Assembly (NCBI GenBank): GCA_937967405.1
Contig: CALCJV010000067.1
Span: forward strand, 1 to 56,575
Direction of reading: 5' to 3'
Source: an uncultured Chloroflexales bacterium
GTDB taxonomy: Bacteria; Chloroflexota; Chloroflexia; Chloroflexales; Chloroflexaceae
Length of the DNA stretch: 56,575 nt
Every line of letters starts with the position of its first letter. Position 1 is the stretch's first letter. Shown in pieces: positions 7,807 to 16,717 of this stretch. Position numbers and translations under genes: made by a program. Below the pieces are notes generated by a model. That model saw only the letters and a program-made list of their open reading frames with translations. It searched no databases and was not told the DNA's origin.

Positions 7807-9063
7807 ATGCGGAATGCAATCTGGCTGATGCTGGCCATGCTAGGGCTGTTCCTCGTGGGCTGTGCCACCACCCCCGCCGCTACGCCCCCACCTGCTCCCC
7901 CGCCTGTCGCGCCAGTGCCAACAGCTCCGGCCGCACCGCCGCCGCCTGAGCCAACTCCACCAGATGGAGCGACAGGCGGTGATGTGGTGTTGCCCGCACC
8001 GCTCTACTTGCTCGCCGATCAGCAGCTGATCCGGATTGTTGCCGCCACCGCGATCACGCCCGTGCCGCTGCTCGATGCAGGCTTCATTATCGAGTTTGAC
8101 GTATCGCCAGCGACGAACCGCCTTGCGTATACGTTGGGGCAGAATCAGTATACCGCCGACACATTGATCATTGCAGACGGTGATGGCAGCCAGCCGCGCC
8201 AGATCGCCGCCAATCCCTTTGGCATCAGCCAGCCACGCTGGTCACCAGATGGCACACAGTTGGCTTTTGCGGAAGGGGTCAGTGCCGATCTCAGCGACAC
8301 CGGTGGGGTCTATCTGCTGGATGCGACGGATTCGGCAGCAGCACCAACGCGGCTACTCGCCAATCCGCCGCTTGACTCCAGCAATCCGAGCGGTGCGGAG
8401 GATCAGCCGGTTGCCCCGCTCGCGTGGTCGCCGCGTGGTGATGCGCTCCTCGTGCAGCAGGGCTTTGGGCTAGCGGTGCTGTGGCTGGCTACGGGTGAGC
8501 TAGTGTCCTTGCGGCATGCAACGCAGGAACAGCTGCCCTGTTGCGATGCGGTATGGACGAGCGACGGGCAGCAGGTGATCGTGGCGAGTGTGGGCAATAT
8601 GCAACTGGGCACGGTGTCGCCGGGCTTGTGGCAAGCCGATGCCCGCACAGGTGCAAGCACGCCGCTGGTGCGTAGCGATGCCACTGGTGAGTACCGGCTG
8701 GCACAGGCTCCCTACCCGCTTGCATCTGGCGCGGTGCGGATGTTGGGCAACACAACGGCTGTGCCGCCAATGGCGGGGGGCATGCACTTGCCGCAACTAC
8801 GCATGCAGCAGTACAATCCCGACGGCAGCGTGGCAACAGTACGCGAGGAGCTGTACCCCGTGCGTGATGTGCGTTGGGCTACCGATGGGCGCGGGGCGGC
8901 TGTGCTGACGGGGACACACGAACAGGGTGCACCATTCGCCACCTACACGCTGCTCTGGCTCGATGCAGGCGGTATGCTGCCAGTGCTACTCCACCGCTAC
9001 ACAGGTGATCCATTCAACGTGAGCTTACAAGGAGCCAAGCCCTTGCTGCGTTGGGGGCAGTAG
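7807..9063 (+). CDS. Lipoprotein with TolB/WD40-like beta-propeller
   Basis: 418 residues from the ATG at 7807, chosen because AGAAGGAGAT lies just upstream; an in-frame GTG at 7747 overlaps the preceding gene but would bury the signal sequence. MRNAIWLMLAMLGLFLVGC is a lipoprotein signal peptide with lipobox LVGC, so the protein should be anchored outside the membrane. A Pro/Ala/Thr-rich linker to residue 60 is followed by propeller-like repeats, the clearest being ISQPRWSPDGTQLAFAEG and PVAPLAWSPRGDALLVQQG, as in TolB/PD40 blades. Last gene of the glycan operon; it could bind or present the surface polymer, but no catalytic motif is visible. Confidence 0.82.
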   Translation: MRNAIWLMLAMLGLFLVGCATTPAATPPPAPPPVAPVPTAPAAPPPPEPTPPDGATGGDVVLPAPLYLLADQQLIRIVAATAITPVPLLDAGFIIEFDVSPATNRLAYTLGQNQYTADTLIIADGDGSQPRQIAANPFGISQPRWSPDGTQLAFAEGVSADLSDTGGVYLLDATDSAAAPTRLLANPPLDSSNPSGAEDQPVAPLAWSPRGDALLVQQGFGLAVLWLATGELVSLRHATQEQLPCCDAVWTSDGQQVIVASVGNMQLGTVSPGLWQADARTGASTPLVRSDATGEYRLAQAPYPLASGAVRMLGNTTAVPPMAGGMHLPQLRMQQYNPDGSVATVREELYPVRDVRWATDGRGAAVLTGTHEQGAPFATYTLLWLDAGGMLPVLLHRYTGDPFNVSLQGAKPLLRWGQ

Positions 9064-9410
9064 GCGGGTGACGGGAGCTAGGTGACAGGTGTTAGGTGTC
9101 AGGTGACAGGTGGTAGGTGACAGGTGTTAGGTGACAGGTGTTAGGTGTTAGGTTAGGAACGCAGGCCACGAAGGGCACGAAGGCGGGCGAGGTGACAGGG
9201 GGCAGGTGTCAGGTGACAGGGGGCAGGTGTCAGGTGTTAGGTGACAGGTGTCAGGTGTCAGGTGTTAGGTTAGGAACGCAGACCACGAAGAACACGAAGG
9301 CGGGCACGGGGGGGATGTGTCAGGGGCTAGGTGTTAGGTTAGGAACGCAGACCACGAAGGGCACGGGGGGCACGCAGGACGCGAAGGGCACGGGGGGCAA
9401 TAGCCGGTCG
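9064..9410. repeat. Degenerate interspersed repeat tract, two unit types
   Basis: About 350 noncoding bases built from a short unit (variants of GGTGACAGGTGTTAGG and GGTGTCAGG) and a longer unit of roughly 45 bases beginning AGGTGTTAGGTTAGGAACG and continuing into CCACGAAGGGCACGAAG. The longer unit is present three times, starting at 9143, 9260 and 9329, with a few base differences. G-rich and T/A-poor on the top strand, with almost no C in the short units. Frames crossing it translate into low-complexity nonsense. There is no constant repeat-spacer pattern, so it is not CRISPR. It sits after the last gene of the glycan operon. Confidence 0.85.
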
Positions 9411-9427
9411 TGAGGGTTGCTCGCGCT

Positions 9428-9778
9428 TTACTCGCCCGCAAAGCCAGCGAGGAAATCTTGTCCGTTGGCAAGCACACTGCGGCACTGCCCGCAGATGCGC
9501 GAGGGCACACCGGTTCCGCGTTCGTTGTACAAATCGTGGCGCGAGCCACAGCTGCGGCAGATGCTAACATTCTCGATTTCATCCGCCCGCCAGAGCTGCG
9601 GTGTGGGGGTGAGTTGCAGCTGCTGATTGTAGGCATCGGTGGGTTCGAGCAAGCTCAGGCGCACACATACGGCCGCCGGAAAGGTGGCTTCAACTTGGGC
9701 ATAGAGATGCGTGGTTGTAGAATATACCTCATCGCCAACGCGGATATTCTCCATACGTGGGTGGGCTACGATCTTCAT
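9428..9778 (-). CDS. Small zinc-ribbon protein
   Basis: 116 residues from the ATG at 9778 (MKIVAHPRMENIRVGDEVY); a further in-frame ATG at 9811 would add 11 residues. The N-terminal 70 residues look like a small beta domain (IRVGDEVYSTTTHLYAQV). The C-terminal part holds four cysteines in two CxxC knuckles: ICRSCGSRHDLY and RICGQCRSVL, a zinc-ribbon arrangement. No known family is recognised. It is transcribed toward the repeat tract and away from the response regulator; a TGGTACAAT promoter is on the same strand at 9849-9857. A DNA-, RNA- or protein-binding role is possible but unproven. Confidence 0.65.
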   Translation of the reverse strand: MKIVAHPRMENIRVGDEVYSTTTHLYAQVEATFPAAVCVRLSLLEPTDAYNQQLQLTPTPQLWRADEIENVSICRSCGSRHDLYNERGTGVPSRICGQCRSVLANGQDFLAGFAGE

Positions 9779-10084
9779 CTTCAGTGTACCTGTTGGGTTG
9801 TGAGCGAGCACTCGCGGCTGGGTTGCTGCCCGTGTAGTTACTCCCTGTATTGTACCAGATTATGGGCAAGCGGCATGCGCCTGCCCAATCACCCGATCCA
9901 TATCCTCCCCCGATCCCCTACCCAAACCGCGCAATCACCTCATCGGCAAAGCGGTGCAGTGCACGATGAGCGTAGGCAATCGGGGATGCCGCACCTGCAT
10001 ACCATAGTGCGCGGCAATCAGCTATAATGAGACTGCGGCATTGGCTCGCCGTAGGTACGGAATTCGGAGCAGTGGAGCAAGCAC
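9779..10084. other. Intergenic region between divergent genes
   Basis: 306 bases with no convincing gene. It holds the minus-strand extended -10 at 9849-9857, a TATAAT at 10023-10028 likely to drive the response regulator, and a GGAG ribosome site near 10072. A minus-strand open stretch ending at a TAG at 9918-9920 translates as HRALHRFADEVIARFG; it looks protein-like but has no start and overlaps the regulator promoter, so it may be a decayed gene end or chance. Confidence 0.5.
9849..9857 (-). promoter_or_regulatory. Extended -10 promoter TGGTACAAT
   Basis: On the minus strand TGG precedes TACAAT, facing the zinc-ribbon gene. The predicted start near 9842 gives a leader of about 60 bases to the ATG at 9778. 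The same TGGTACAAT 9-mer is found at 36394-36402 (+). Confidence 0.45.
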
Positions 10085-10768
10085 ATGCAGCGGGTCTTAA
10101 TCGTGGATGATGAGCGCAAGCTAGTGGATGGGCTGGTGAGCTACTTTACACAGGCGGGCTATGCCACCCTCACCGCCTACGATGGGCGCACTGCGCTAGA
10201 ACTGGCGTTGCGTGAGCATCCCGATCTGATTGTGCTGGATTTGATGCTGCCCGAACTGGATGGGCTAGAGGTGTGTCGTCGCATCCGCCGCCATTCAGCC
10301 GTGCCGATTATGATACTCACGGCACGGGTAGAAGAAACCGATCTGCTGATTGGGCTAGAGTTGGGTGCGGATGATTACATTATGAAGCCGTTCAGCCCGC
10401 GGGAGGTGATCGCACGGGCGCGGGCCTTGTTGCGCCGCAGTAGTGGAGCCTATGCCGCCGATGAGCAGGTGCTGACGATTGGCGCAGTGCAGCTGGATAT
10501 TGGGCGACATCAGGTGCAGGTGCAGGGGCACCCGATTGAGCTGACTCCCACCGAGTTTGCCCTGCTAGTGGCCCTGATGCGGAATGCCGGCCGCCCGCTG
10601 AGCCGTTCGCAGCTGCTCGATGCAACTCAAGGGCAAGCCTTTGAAGGGTATGAGCGCACGATAGATGCCCACATCAAGAACTTGCGCCGTAAGCTCGAAG
10701 CAGATTCGGCACACCCAACGTATATTTTGACCGTATTTGGCGTGGGCTACAAGTTCCGCGAAGCCTGA
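10085..10768 (+). CDS. OmpR/PhoB-family response regulator
   Basis: 227 residues. Receiver domain 1-118 with acidic pocket VDDE (residues 7-10), phosphoacceptor Asp52 in LDLMLPELDG, Thr79 and Lys101 in KPF, all intact. A winged-helix Trans_reg_C domain follows from about residue 128 (LTIGAVQLDIGRHQV) with the RTIDAHIKNLRRKLE recognition helix and the C-terminal hairpin TVFGVGYKF. It should bind tandem direct repeats after phosphorylation by the kinase that starts 5 bases after its stop. TATAAT at 10023-10028 and GGAG near 10072 lie upstream. Target genes are not evident. Confidence 0.93.
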   Translation: MQRVLIVDDERKLVDGLVSYFTQAGYATLTAYDGRTALELALREHPDLIVLDLMLPELDGLEVCRRIRRHSAVPIMILTARVEETDLLIGLELGADDYIMKPFSPREVIARARALLRRSSGAYAADEQVLTIGAVQLDIGRHQVQVQGHPIELTPTEFALLVALMRNAGRPLSRSQLLDATQGQAFEGYERTIDAHIKNLRRKLEADSAHPTYILTVFGVGYKFREA

Positions 10769-10772
10769 ACCG

Positions 10773-12215
10773 ATGAGGAGCCTTTCGCGCCGTCTCATCT
10801 TCACCCACACTTCGGTAGCCTTGTTTGCCGTGCTGCTCATGGCTCTCCTCAGTGGCGGCTTGCTAGCCCGTGCCTACCTCGATCTTGCCCGCCAACAGTC
10901 GCGCACAACCGCGCAACGCATCAGCAATATGGTGGGGATGATGTATCAGCGCAATCGGGGCTGGGTGGGCCTTGAGCCATTGCTGGAGCAACGCTTCACA
11001 GAGGGCTTGATTACGCGGCGGGTGGTGATCGCCGATCTGGAGCAGCGCGTGGTCTATGATAATCTGGGGGTGCTCCCCACCGGTACACCCCTACCCGCTC
11101 GGCTGCGGGCCACCGCTATCCCCATCAACGTGCGCCGTCCACCACACGCGGGGGGTGTGATTGGCTATGTGGCGGTGCCCACCGGATTGCTCGATGTAGA
11201 TGTTGCCGAACGCGGGCTGTTCGAAAACCTGATCCGCATTGGCATGGTCGGGAGTTGTGTTTCCAGCCTTGCCGCGCTCTTGATTGCGCTGCTAGTGGTG
11301 CGCCATGTGACAGCTCCGCTTAGCTCGCTGACCCACGCCGCGCAGCGCATTGCGAGTGGCGAACGCTACGAGCCACTGCCGATCCCGCAGGATCGGGAAC
11401 TGGCCGAACTCGCGCAGAGCTTCAACACAATGGCGGCCGAGCTAGAGCGACAAGAACGGCTGCGCCGCCAGTTGGTGGCTGATATTGCCCACGAACTGCG
11501 AACCCCGCTTAGTGTGTTGCGCTTGCAGATCGAGAGTATCGAAGATGGGGTCAGCCAGCCCACGCCAGAGGTACTGGCCTCGTTAGGGCACGAGGTCAAC
11601 CTGCTCACGCGGCTCGTCAACGATCTGCGCCTGCTCTCGCTGGCGGATGCAGGGCAGCTCTCGTTGCAACTCGAAGCGGTGGATGGGCAAGCGGTGCTTC
11701 AGCATGTGCTTGCCAGCGCGATGCCGCACGCCCGCCAGCAACAGATTACGCTGCGCCTTGTGGCGAGTGCGCCGGATGTGCCACTCGTCTGGGCAGACCG
11801 CGAACGGCTGGCGCAGGTGTTGGGCAATCTGGTTGAGAATGCGCTGCGCTACACCCCAGCCGGCGGGCAGGTAGATCTGTCTATCGCTAGCAGCAGCGAG
11901 CTACCTTCAGGGGCATTATCGAGAACATTGGCGGCTGCCTGCAAGCCAGAACAGGGGCGGCAGTGGGTGGTCTTTAGCATACGCGATAGCGGGGTGGGCA
12001 TTGCAGCGGAGGACTTGCCGCACATCTTTGATCGTTTCTACCGCGCTGACCGTGCCCGCACCCGCGAGTCAGGTGGATCGGGGTTGGGCTTGGCGATTGT
12101 GCAACGGCTCGTTGAGGCGCAAGGCGGGTGCGTAGATGTGTCCAGCACGGTGGGGCACGGCACGACATTTCGGGTCTATCTGCCGAGTTACACGCCAGAG
12201 CCGCGCATGGCTTAA
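10773..12215 (+). CDS. Sensor histidine kinase (HAMP-HisKA-HATPase_c)
   Basis: 480 residues from the ATG at 10773, four bases after the regulator stop. Two membrane helices (about 12-35 and 155-177) flank an extracytoplasmic sensor of about 115 residues; HAMP follows ([20 protein letters not shown]), then HisKA with His240 in [10 protein letters not shown], and HATPase_c with N-box [12 protein letters not shown]1 [15 protein letters not shown] and G2 [10 protein letters not shown]. It is complete and expected to phosphorylate the adjacent regulator. Its TAA shares the bases TTAA with the stop of convergent gyrB, leaving no room for a terminator between them. Confidence 0.93.
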   Translation: MRSLSRRLIFTHTSVALFAVLLMALLSGGLLARAYLDLARQQSRTTAQRISNMVGMMYQRNRGWVGLEPLLEQRFTEGLITRRVVIADLEQRVVYDNLGVLPTGTPLPARLRATAIPINVRRPPHAGGVIGYVAVPTGLLDVDVAERGLFENLIRIGMVGSCVSSLAALLIALLVVRHVTAPLSSLTHAAQRIASGERYEPLPIPQDRELAELAQSFNTMAAELERQERLRRQLVADIAHELRTPLSVLRLQIESIEDGVSQPTPEVLASLGHEVNLLTRLVNDLRLLSLADAGQLSLQLEAVDGQAVLQHVLASAMPHARQQQITLRLVASAPDVPLVWADRERLAQVLGNLVENALRYTPAGGQVDLSIASSSELPSGALSRTLAAACKPEQGRQWVVFSIRDSGVGIAAEDLPHIFDRFYRADRARTRESGGSGLGLAIVQRLVEAQGGCVDVSSTVGHGTTFRVYLPSYTPEPRMA

Positions 12216-14140
12216 ATGTCTAGATTTTTTACATCTGCCGCATGCACTTGGATGAACTTCTTGCGTGGCGCAACAAGATCGCCCATCAGCATGGTGAAGG
12301 TTTCGTCGGCGCGTTGGGCATCTTCGAGCGTCACCTGCAAGATAATCCGGTTAGCTGGATTCATGGTTGTCTCCCACAGCTGCTCTGGGTTCATCTCGCC
12401 TAGCCCTTTGTAGCGTTGAATGTCGGGGCGCACTGTCGGGGCGAGCTTGCCCAAGTAGGCATCACGCTCAGCATCTGAATAGACATACACCACCTGCTTG
12501 CCGTGCTTAATGCGGTAGAGTGGCGGCTGGGCGATGTACAAGTGCCCGTTGGCAATCAAGGGGCGCATGTGCCGAAAGAAGAATGTGAGCAGCAGTGTGC
12601 GGATGTGGCTCCCGTCTACGTCTGCGTCGGTCATCAGGAGAATGCGATGGTAGCGCAGCTTCTCGGTTGTGAACTGCTCGCCAATCGGTGTACCAATTGC
12701 GGTAATCAAGGCTTTGACTTCGCTATTGGAGAGCATCTTATCGAGGCGGCTTTTCTCCACATTGAGGATTTTGCCGCGCAACGGCAGGATCGCTTGGAAG
12801 CGGCGGTCGCGGCCTTGCTTGGCACTGCCGCCTGCGCTGTCACCCTCTACGATATACAGCTCACAGCGTTCTGGGTTAGTGTCGGAGCAGTCGGCGAGCT
12901 TGCCCGGCAGCGCGAAGCCTTCCATCGCACTCTTACGGGAAGTCTCGCGCACCTTCTGGACGGCGAGGCGGGTTCGCGCCGCTTGCAGGGTCTTCTCGAT
13001 GATGCGACGAGCATCACTTGGATTCTCGTCTAGCCAATTGGCAAACGCATCACCCATCACCGTTGCAACGGCACTCGCGGCTTCGGGGCTAACGAGCTTC
13101 TCTTTAGTCTGCGAGCTAAACTGGGGGTCTTCCAACTTCACACTAATCACGCCGGTCAAGCCTTCCCGTACATCATCGCCGGTTAGGTTCGCTTCGTTCT
13201 CTTTAAGGATGCCTTTGCTACGAGCGTAGGTATTGATCACGCGGGTTAAGGCGGTGCGAAAGCCGGTCAAGTGTGCGCCGCCATCCACATTATTGATGTT
13301 GTTGGCAAACGTATAGATCGAATCGCTATCATACGCATCGGTGTACTGCAGGGCAATCTCGACGGCAACATTATCACTGATGCGCTCAGTGTAGAAGGGC
13401 TGGCGGTGCAGCACAGTCCGTTCTTTGTTCAGGTGGCGTACATAGGACACAATCCCGCCCTCGAAATAGAAGTTGACTTCATTGTCGTTGCGCTCATCCA
13501 CAAAATGGAACCACAACCCTTTGGTCAAATACGCCATTTCGCGGAAGCGTTGCGATAGCACGCGGAAGTTGTAATGGAGTCCATCTTTGAAAATGGTCAC
13601 ATCAGGCAGGAAAGTTACCGATGTGCCTGTGCCCTGCGCCTCGTCCACCTCTACCACAGGCCCGAGCGGCACGCCGGCGCGATACTCTTGCCGCCACAGC
13701 TTGCCATGCCGCCGCACTTCGGCCCGCATCCACTCCGAGAGGGCATTGACAACGGACAAGCCGACTCCGTGCAAGCCCGACGAAACCTTGTAGCCACCCT
13801 GCCCAAACTTACCGCCGCCGTGCAGTTTGGTAGCCGCAATCTCTAGCCCAGAGATGCCGTGCTTGGGGTGTATATCTACGGGAATGCCGCGCCCGTTGTC
13901 GCTCACGGTCACGCTCCCATCAGGGTGCAGTAGGATGTCAATGCGGGTGGCATACCCGGCAAGGGCTTCATCCACCGAGTTGTCCACGATTTCGCGGATC
14001 ATGTGATGCAAGCCGTTGATGTCGGTTGGGCCGATGTACATGCCGGGTCTCCGGCGCACGGCATCCATGCCTTCAAGGACACTCATCTGGCTAGCTGTAT
14101 ATTCGCCGTTGCTAGCGTTGGGCAATCCCTCAGTGATCAT
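12212..14140 (-). CDS. gyrB: DNA gyrase subunit B
   Basis: 642 residues, the usual short bacterial GyrB length without the insertion found in enterobacteria. The GHKL ATPase is intact: [41 protein letters not shown], and [18 protein letters not shown]. The TOPRIM domain has [15 protein letters not shown] and [14 protein letters not shown], and the tail holds [19 protein letters not shown]. With GyrA it introduces negative supercoils. AAGGATG lies 9 bases upstream of the ATG. The gene is not next to dnaA, recF or gyrA here. A small inverted repeat ATGCAA-AA-TTGCAT (14167-14180) lies just upstream. Confidence 0.97.
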   Translation of the reverse strand: MITEGLPNASNGEYTASQMSVLEGMDAVRRRPGMYIGPTDINGLHHMIREIVDNSVDEALAGYATRIDILLHPDGSVTVSDNGRGIPVDIHPKHGISGLEIAATKLHGGGKFGQGGYKVSSGLHGVGLSVVNALSEWMRAEVRRHGKLWRQEYRAGVPLGPVVEVDEAQGTGTSVTFLPDVTIFKDGLHYNFRVLSQRFREMAYLTKGLWFHFVDERNDNEVNFYFEGGIVSYVRHLNKERTVLHRQPFYTERISDNVAVEIALQYTDAYDSDSIYTFANNINNVDGGAHLTGFRTALTRVINTYARSKGILKENEANLTGDDVREGLTGVISVKLEDPQFSSQTKEKLVSPEAASAVATVMGDAFANWLDENPSDARRIIEKTLQAARTRLAVQKVRETSRKSAMEGFALPGKLADCSDTNPERCELYIVEGDSAGGSAKQGRDRRFQAILPLRGKILNVEKSRLDKMLSNSEVKALITAIGTPIGEQFTTEKLRYHRILLMTDADVDGSHIRTLLLTFFFRHMRPLIANGHLYIAQPPLYRIKHGKQVVYVYSDAERDAYLGKLAPTVRPDIQRYKGLGEMNPEQLWETTMNPANRIILQVTLEDAQRADETFTMLMGDLVAPRKKFIQVHAADVKNLDI

Positions 14141-14206
14141 TGCGTCATCCTTTGTATGTTTCTTATATGCAAAATTGCATCTATCATTCGATGCGTTTTA
14201 GGATAT

Positions 14207-15133
14207 CTATGTATGAAGATTAGGGGTAGAGCGTTCTGCTACAAAGATCAACCGCGCCGCTGCTAGCCCAGCCCCGATATAGGCACTGGCAACCAGCGTC
14301 ACAAGGATGCCGAGTAGACTTTGGGCCAGCCAGTCCCACAACGCGCCGAGGCCGGTGATGATCAAGGCACTGATGGCAAGCAGGCCAAACGCCGACCAGA
14401 AGTGACGTTGGACGAGGCGCAGGCTGTAGATGAGGCCGCGCAGCAGACCAACCTCATGAATGATGATCGCCTCGATTGTGAAGCCGGTGTAGATAATCAC
14501 CCAGAACCAGATGATGCCCGCTACCACCACAAGGATTGGCACTAGTCCGGGCAGGCTCTGGGCCGTCACAGCCGCACCAATTGCGAAGGGCACCACAACG
14601 ATCAACGCCGAGAGTAGCAGCGTCAGCACGTAGCCGGCCATAGCGCGGCTGACGTGGAGTACGGCGGTGACGCGCCCACGTTGGGGGTAGCGCGTGGGGT
14701 AGATCTCGCGCCCAAGCACCGTAAGGAACAGCGCACTGAGCACGAGTAGCACTCCGTTGAGCAGCACGATTGTGGTGAGGGCTATGAGGGGGCTGGTAAG
14801 GCTCAGCTTTGGCGCAGTTGCCGCATCGGCAAGCGGCACAATATAGAGCGGTACATAATTGAATGGAAGCAGCAGGCGAATATCGGTGGCCAAGATGCTG
14901 TGCACAAGTTCCTGCTGCTGCTCTGGCGTATTGCTCAGTGCGTTGGCCGCAGCATCAAGGTCGGCGCGGAGCGGCTCTAGGATCGGGGTCACCACCACTT
15001 GCGGCGTGAGCCAGAAGAGCAGATCGAGCACGACGGGAATACCAAGCACCCACAAACATTCAGTGAGCACCCGATAGCCCGCGCTGAGAACTTCAATTAA
15101 ATTCTTCGTTTGGGGCTTTGCAATGCCCAACAT
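14207..15133 (-). CDS. Polytopic membrane protein of unknown function
   Basis: 308 residues with about six hydrophobic segments: near 30-48, 125-150, 180-205, 210-235, 255-275 and 280-300. Between the first two lies an extracytoplasmic helical segment (EPLRADLDAAANALSNTPEQQ). The run RDxx-free core FTIEAIIIHEVGLLRGLIYSL resembles the amphipathic coupling helices of bacterial multipass DUF families (for example the GlpQ-type membrane domain), but I cannot assign it. AAGGAGG three bases before the ATG and the TGCTATAAT promoter at 15154-15162 support the start. It lies directly behind gyrB's promoter side, in the same direction. Confidence 0.75.
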   Translation of the reverse strand: MLGIAKPQTKNLIEVLSAGYRVLTECLWVLGIPVVLDLLFWLTPQVVVTPILEPLRADLDAAANALSNTPEQQQELVHSILATDIRLLLPFNYVPLYIVPLADAATAPKLSLTSPLIALTTIVLLNGVLLVLSALFLTVLGREIYPTRYPQRGRVTAVLHVSRAMAGYVLTLLLSALIVVVPFAIGAAVTAQSLPGLVPILVVVAGIIWFWVIIYTGFTIEAIIIHEVGLLRGLIYSLRLVQRHFWSAFGLLAISALIITGLGALWDWLAQSLLGILVTLVASAYIGAGLAAARLIFVAERSTPNLHT

Positions 15134-15153
15134 GCGCCTCCTTACACATTGCT

Positions 15154-15162
15154 ATTATAGCA
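15154..15162 (-). promoter_or_regulatory. Extended -10 promoter TGCTATAAT
   Basis: TGC plus a consensus TATAAT on the minus strand, predicted start near 15147, 14 bases before the ATG at 15133 with AAGGAGG in between. One of the best matches to the recurrent extended -10 in this window. Confidence 0.65.
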
Positions 15163-15349
15163 TACTTTAGGCGATCTGAAAAGTAAAATTGCACATGCGT
15201 GCATAGTTGCTTTGCGGCCACGCAGCCAGTATGCGAGACACTATGGAGAGATTGGGCAGGGCCCGCAGCGATGGCGCAACGGGCATAGCGGGTGGGGCGT
15301 AGGCAGGATGGCGGGCGGGTCCTGTGCCGAACAGCCCGCCCCAATTGAG

Positions 15350-16516
15350 CTACACGCCGCTGCGCGGTAATGCGCGGCGGCGCACCGATTGGTTGAAGAC
15401 GCGCTGTGCTACGCCGTAGTAGTCAATCAGCTGATCCATTGTGGCTTGCCACGAACGGCTCCGAGCGTGGGCTAGCCCATTGTCCGCAATCTGGCGGTGT
15501 AATTCTGGCTGTTCTTTCAGGCGTTGCACCAGTGGGGTTATTTCATGCGGCTTGTCCGGATCAAAGAAGAAGCCATTCTGGCCATGCTCGATGATGTCCA
15601 GTACACCGCCTGCACGAGCCGCCACAACGGGCGTATGACATGCCATTGACTCAAGCGCAACTAAGCCGAAGGTTTCGGTGGTGGAAGGAAAGAGGAACAG
15701 ATCGGCAGCGCGGTAGGCTTCGACGAGTTCCTTGCCGCGCAGATAGCCCGGAAAGACGGTCGGAGTGCCGCGATAGTGGGTCTTGAGCTGTTCGTGGGCA
15801 GGGCCCCCGCCAATCATGGCAAGGCGCACACCGCGAATCTTGAAGAGCGGATCGCGCATGGTATCGAGGCTCTTTTCAAGCGACTGCCGCCCGACGTTGA
15901 TCACGAGAAAATCATCGGGGTTGCCGTTGGTCAGGCGGGCCCGCATCTCCATGTTGCGTTCGCCGGGGCTGAATAGCTCGGTATCAATGCCACGCTTCCA
16001 CCAACGCACGCGGTTGAAGCCATGTGCACGCAAGTCTTTCAGCGTCGTTGTGGAGGGGCAGAGGTTCAGGTGCGCTTGGTTGTGCAGGGCCCGCAGATAG
16101 CTCCACATTAGCGGCTCGGCTAGCGCACCAAGCGCACCGCTGTAGAGCCGCGCATAGCGGGGCACATCGGTGTGATAGGAAGCTACAACTGGGATATTCA
16201 GCCGCCGTGCATACGACAAGCCAAAGGGTCCTAGAAAGAACGGATTGACAACATGCACCAAATCCGGCTGAAACTCCTGCACGCGCTCCCACACGCGCGT
16301 GCGCGGAATATTGATCCGCAGTTCGGGATAGAACGGGAGGCGTGGGCCACCCACCCCGACAATCTCTGCGCCAGCATACTCGGCGGGGCCACCCGGAGGC
16401 CCAAACAGGATCACTTGATGCCCCTTCTCGTTTAGGCGTTGGAGCATCAGACAGAGAATGCTGACCACGCCGTCAATTTTAGGCAGGAATGTTTCTGTGA
16501 AAACTGCAACTTTCAT
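15350..16516 (-). CDS. GT4-family glycosyltransferase (PimB/SqdX/MgtA-like)
   Basis: 388 residues. The opening MKVAVFTETFLPKIDGVV and the segments PDLVHVVNPFFLG, VVASYHTDVPRYARLY and WKRGIDTELFSP are the hallmarks of the subgroup containing SqdX, PimB and MgtA lipid glycosyltransferases. The C-terminal domain begins LVINVGRQSLEKSLDTM and has the EX7E signature in ETFGLVALESMACHTPVV. It likely glycosylates a membrane lipid at the cytoplasmic face (SQDG or a mannosyl/glucosyl glycerolipid). Chloroflexia are known to make SQDG, but no SqdB-like gene is in the window, so specificity is open. Confidence 0.85.
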   Translation of the reverse strand: MKVAVFTETFLPKIDGVVSILCLMLQRLNEKGHQVILFGPPGGPAEYAGAEIVGVGGPRLPFYPELRINIPRTRVWERVQEFQPDLVHVVNPFFLGPFGLSYARRLNIPVVASYHTDVPRYARLYSGALGALAEPLMWSYLRALHNQAHLNLCPSTTTLKDLRAHGFNRVRWWKRGIDTELFSPGERNMEMRARLTNGNPDDFLVINVGRQSLEKSLDTMRDPLFKIRGVRLAMIGGGPAHEQLKTHYRGTPTVFPGYLRGKELVEAYRAADLFLFPSTTETFGLVALESMACHTPVVAARAGGVLDIIEHGQNGFFFDPDKPHEITPLVQRLKEQPELHRQIADNGLAHARSRSWQATMDQLIDYYGVAQRVFNQSVRRRALPRSGV

Positions 16517-16624
16517 GGCTTGCCTATACCCCTACATCTGCCGATGGTTGCTCGGCGATTGCTGTGGCTCGAACACTTCTTAAAACTCTAGTATACGCGA
16601 TCTTGCAGTTGCCTGACATACGCA

Positions 16625-16681
16625 GAATGACACCGGGCAACTGCCCCGTGTCATTCCGCCTGCCACTTCGGTGTCATTCCG
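16625..16681. repeat. Long hairpin plus direct repeat of GTGTCATTCCG
   Basis: Bases 16625-16656 form a near-perfect hairpin: GAATGACAC pairs with GTGTCATTC, then after one C/C mismatch GGGCA pairs with TGCCC (14 of 15 pairs). The right arm GTGTCATTCCG at 16648-16658 is repeated at 16671-16681. It lies between two minus-strand genes. It resembles a REP- or MITE-type remnant; there is no T-run to mark it as a classic terminator, although it could stop transcription. Confidence 0.6.
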
Positions 16682-16717
16682 GCTGTCGCTCTGGTTTATC
16701 ACACCCAAGCCCCCGCA

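Noticed and set aside
9064..9410. Possible CRISPR array
   Set aside because: Repeats are variable in length and spacing, spacers are themselves repeats, and no cas genes are present.
9138..9413. Open frame of 91 codons across the repeat tract (LGTQTTK and GGRCQV units)
   Set aside because: The translation simply follows the DNA repeats, is low complexity, and has no ribosome site or family resemblance.
9918..10060. Minus-strand open stretch ending HRALHRFADEVIARFG
   Set aside because: Protein-like composition but no start codon or ribosome site, and it runs through the regulator promoter; at most a decayed gene end.
12503..13229. Plus-strand frames of up to 186 codons inside gyrB
   Set aside because: Antisense to a fully conserved gyrB; no independent support.
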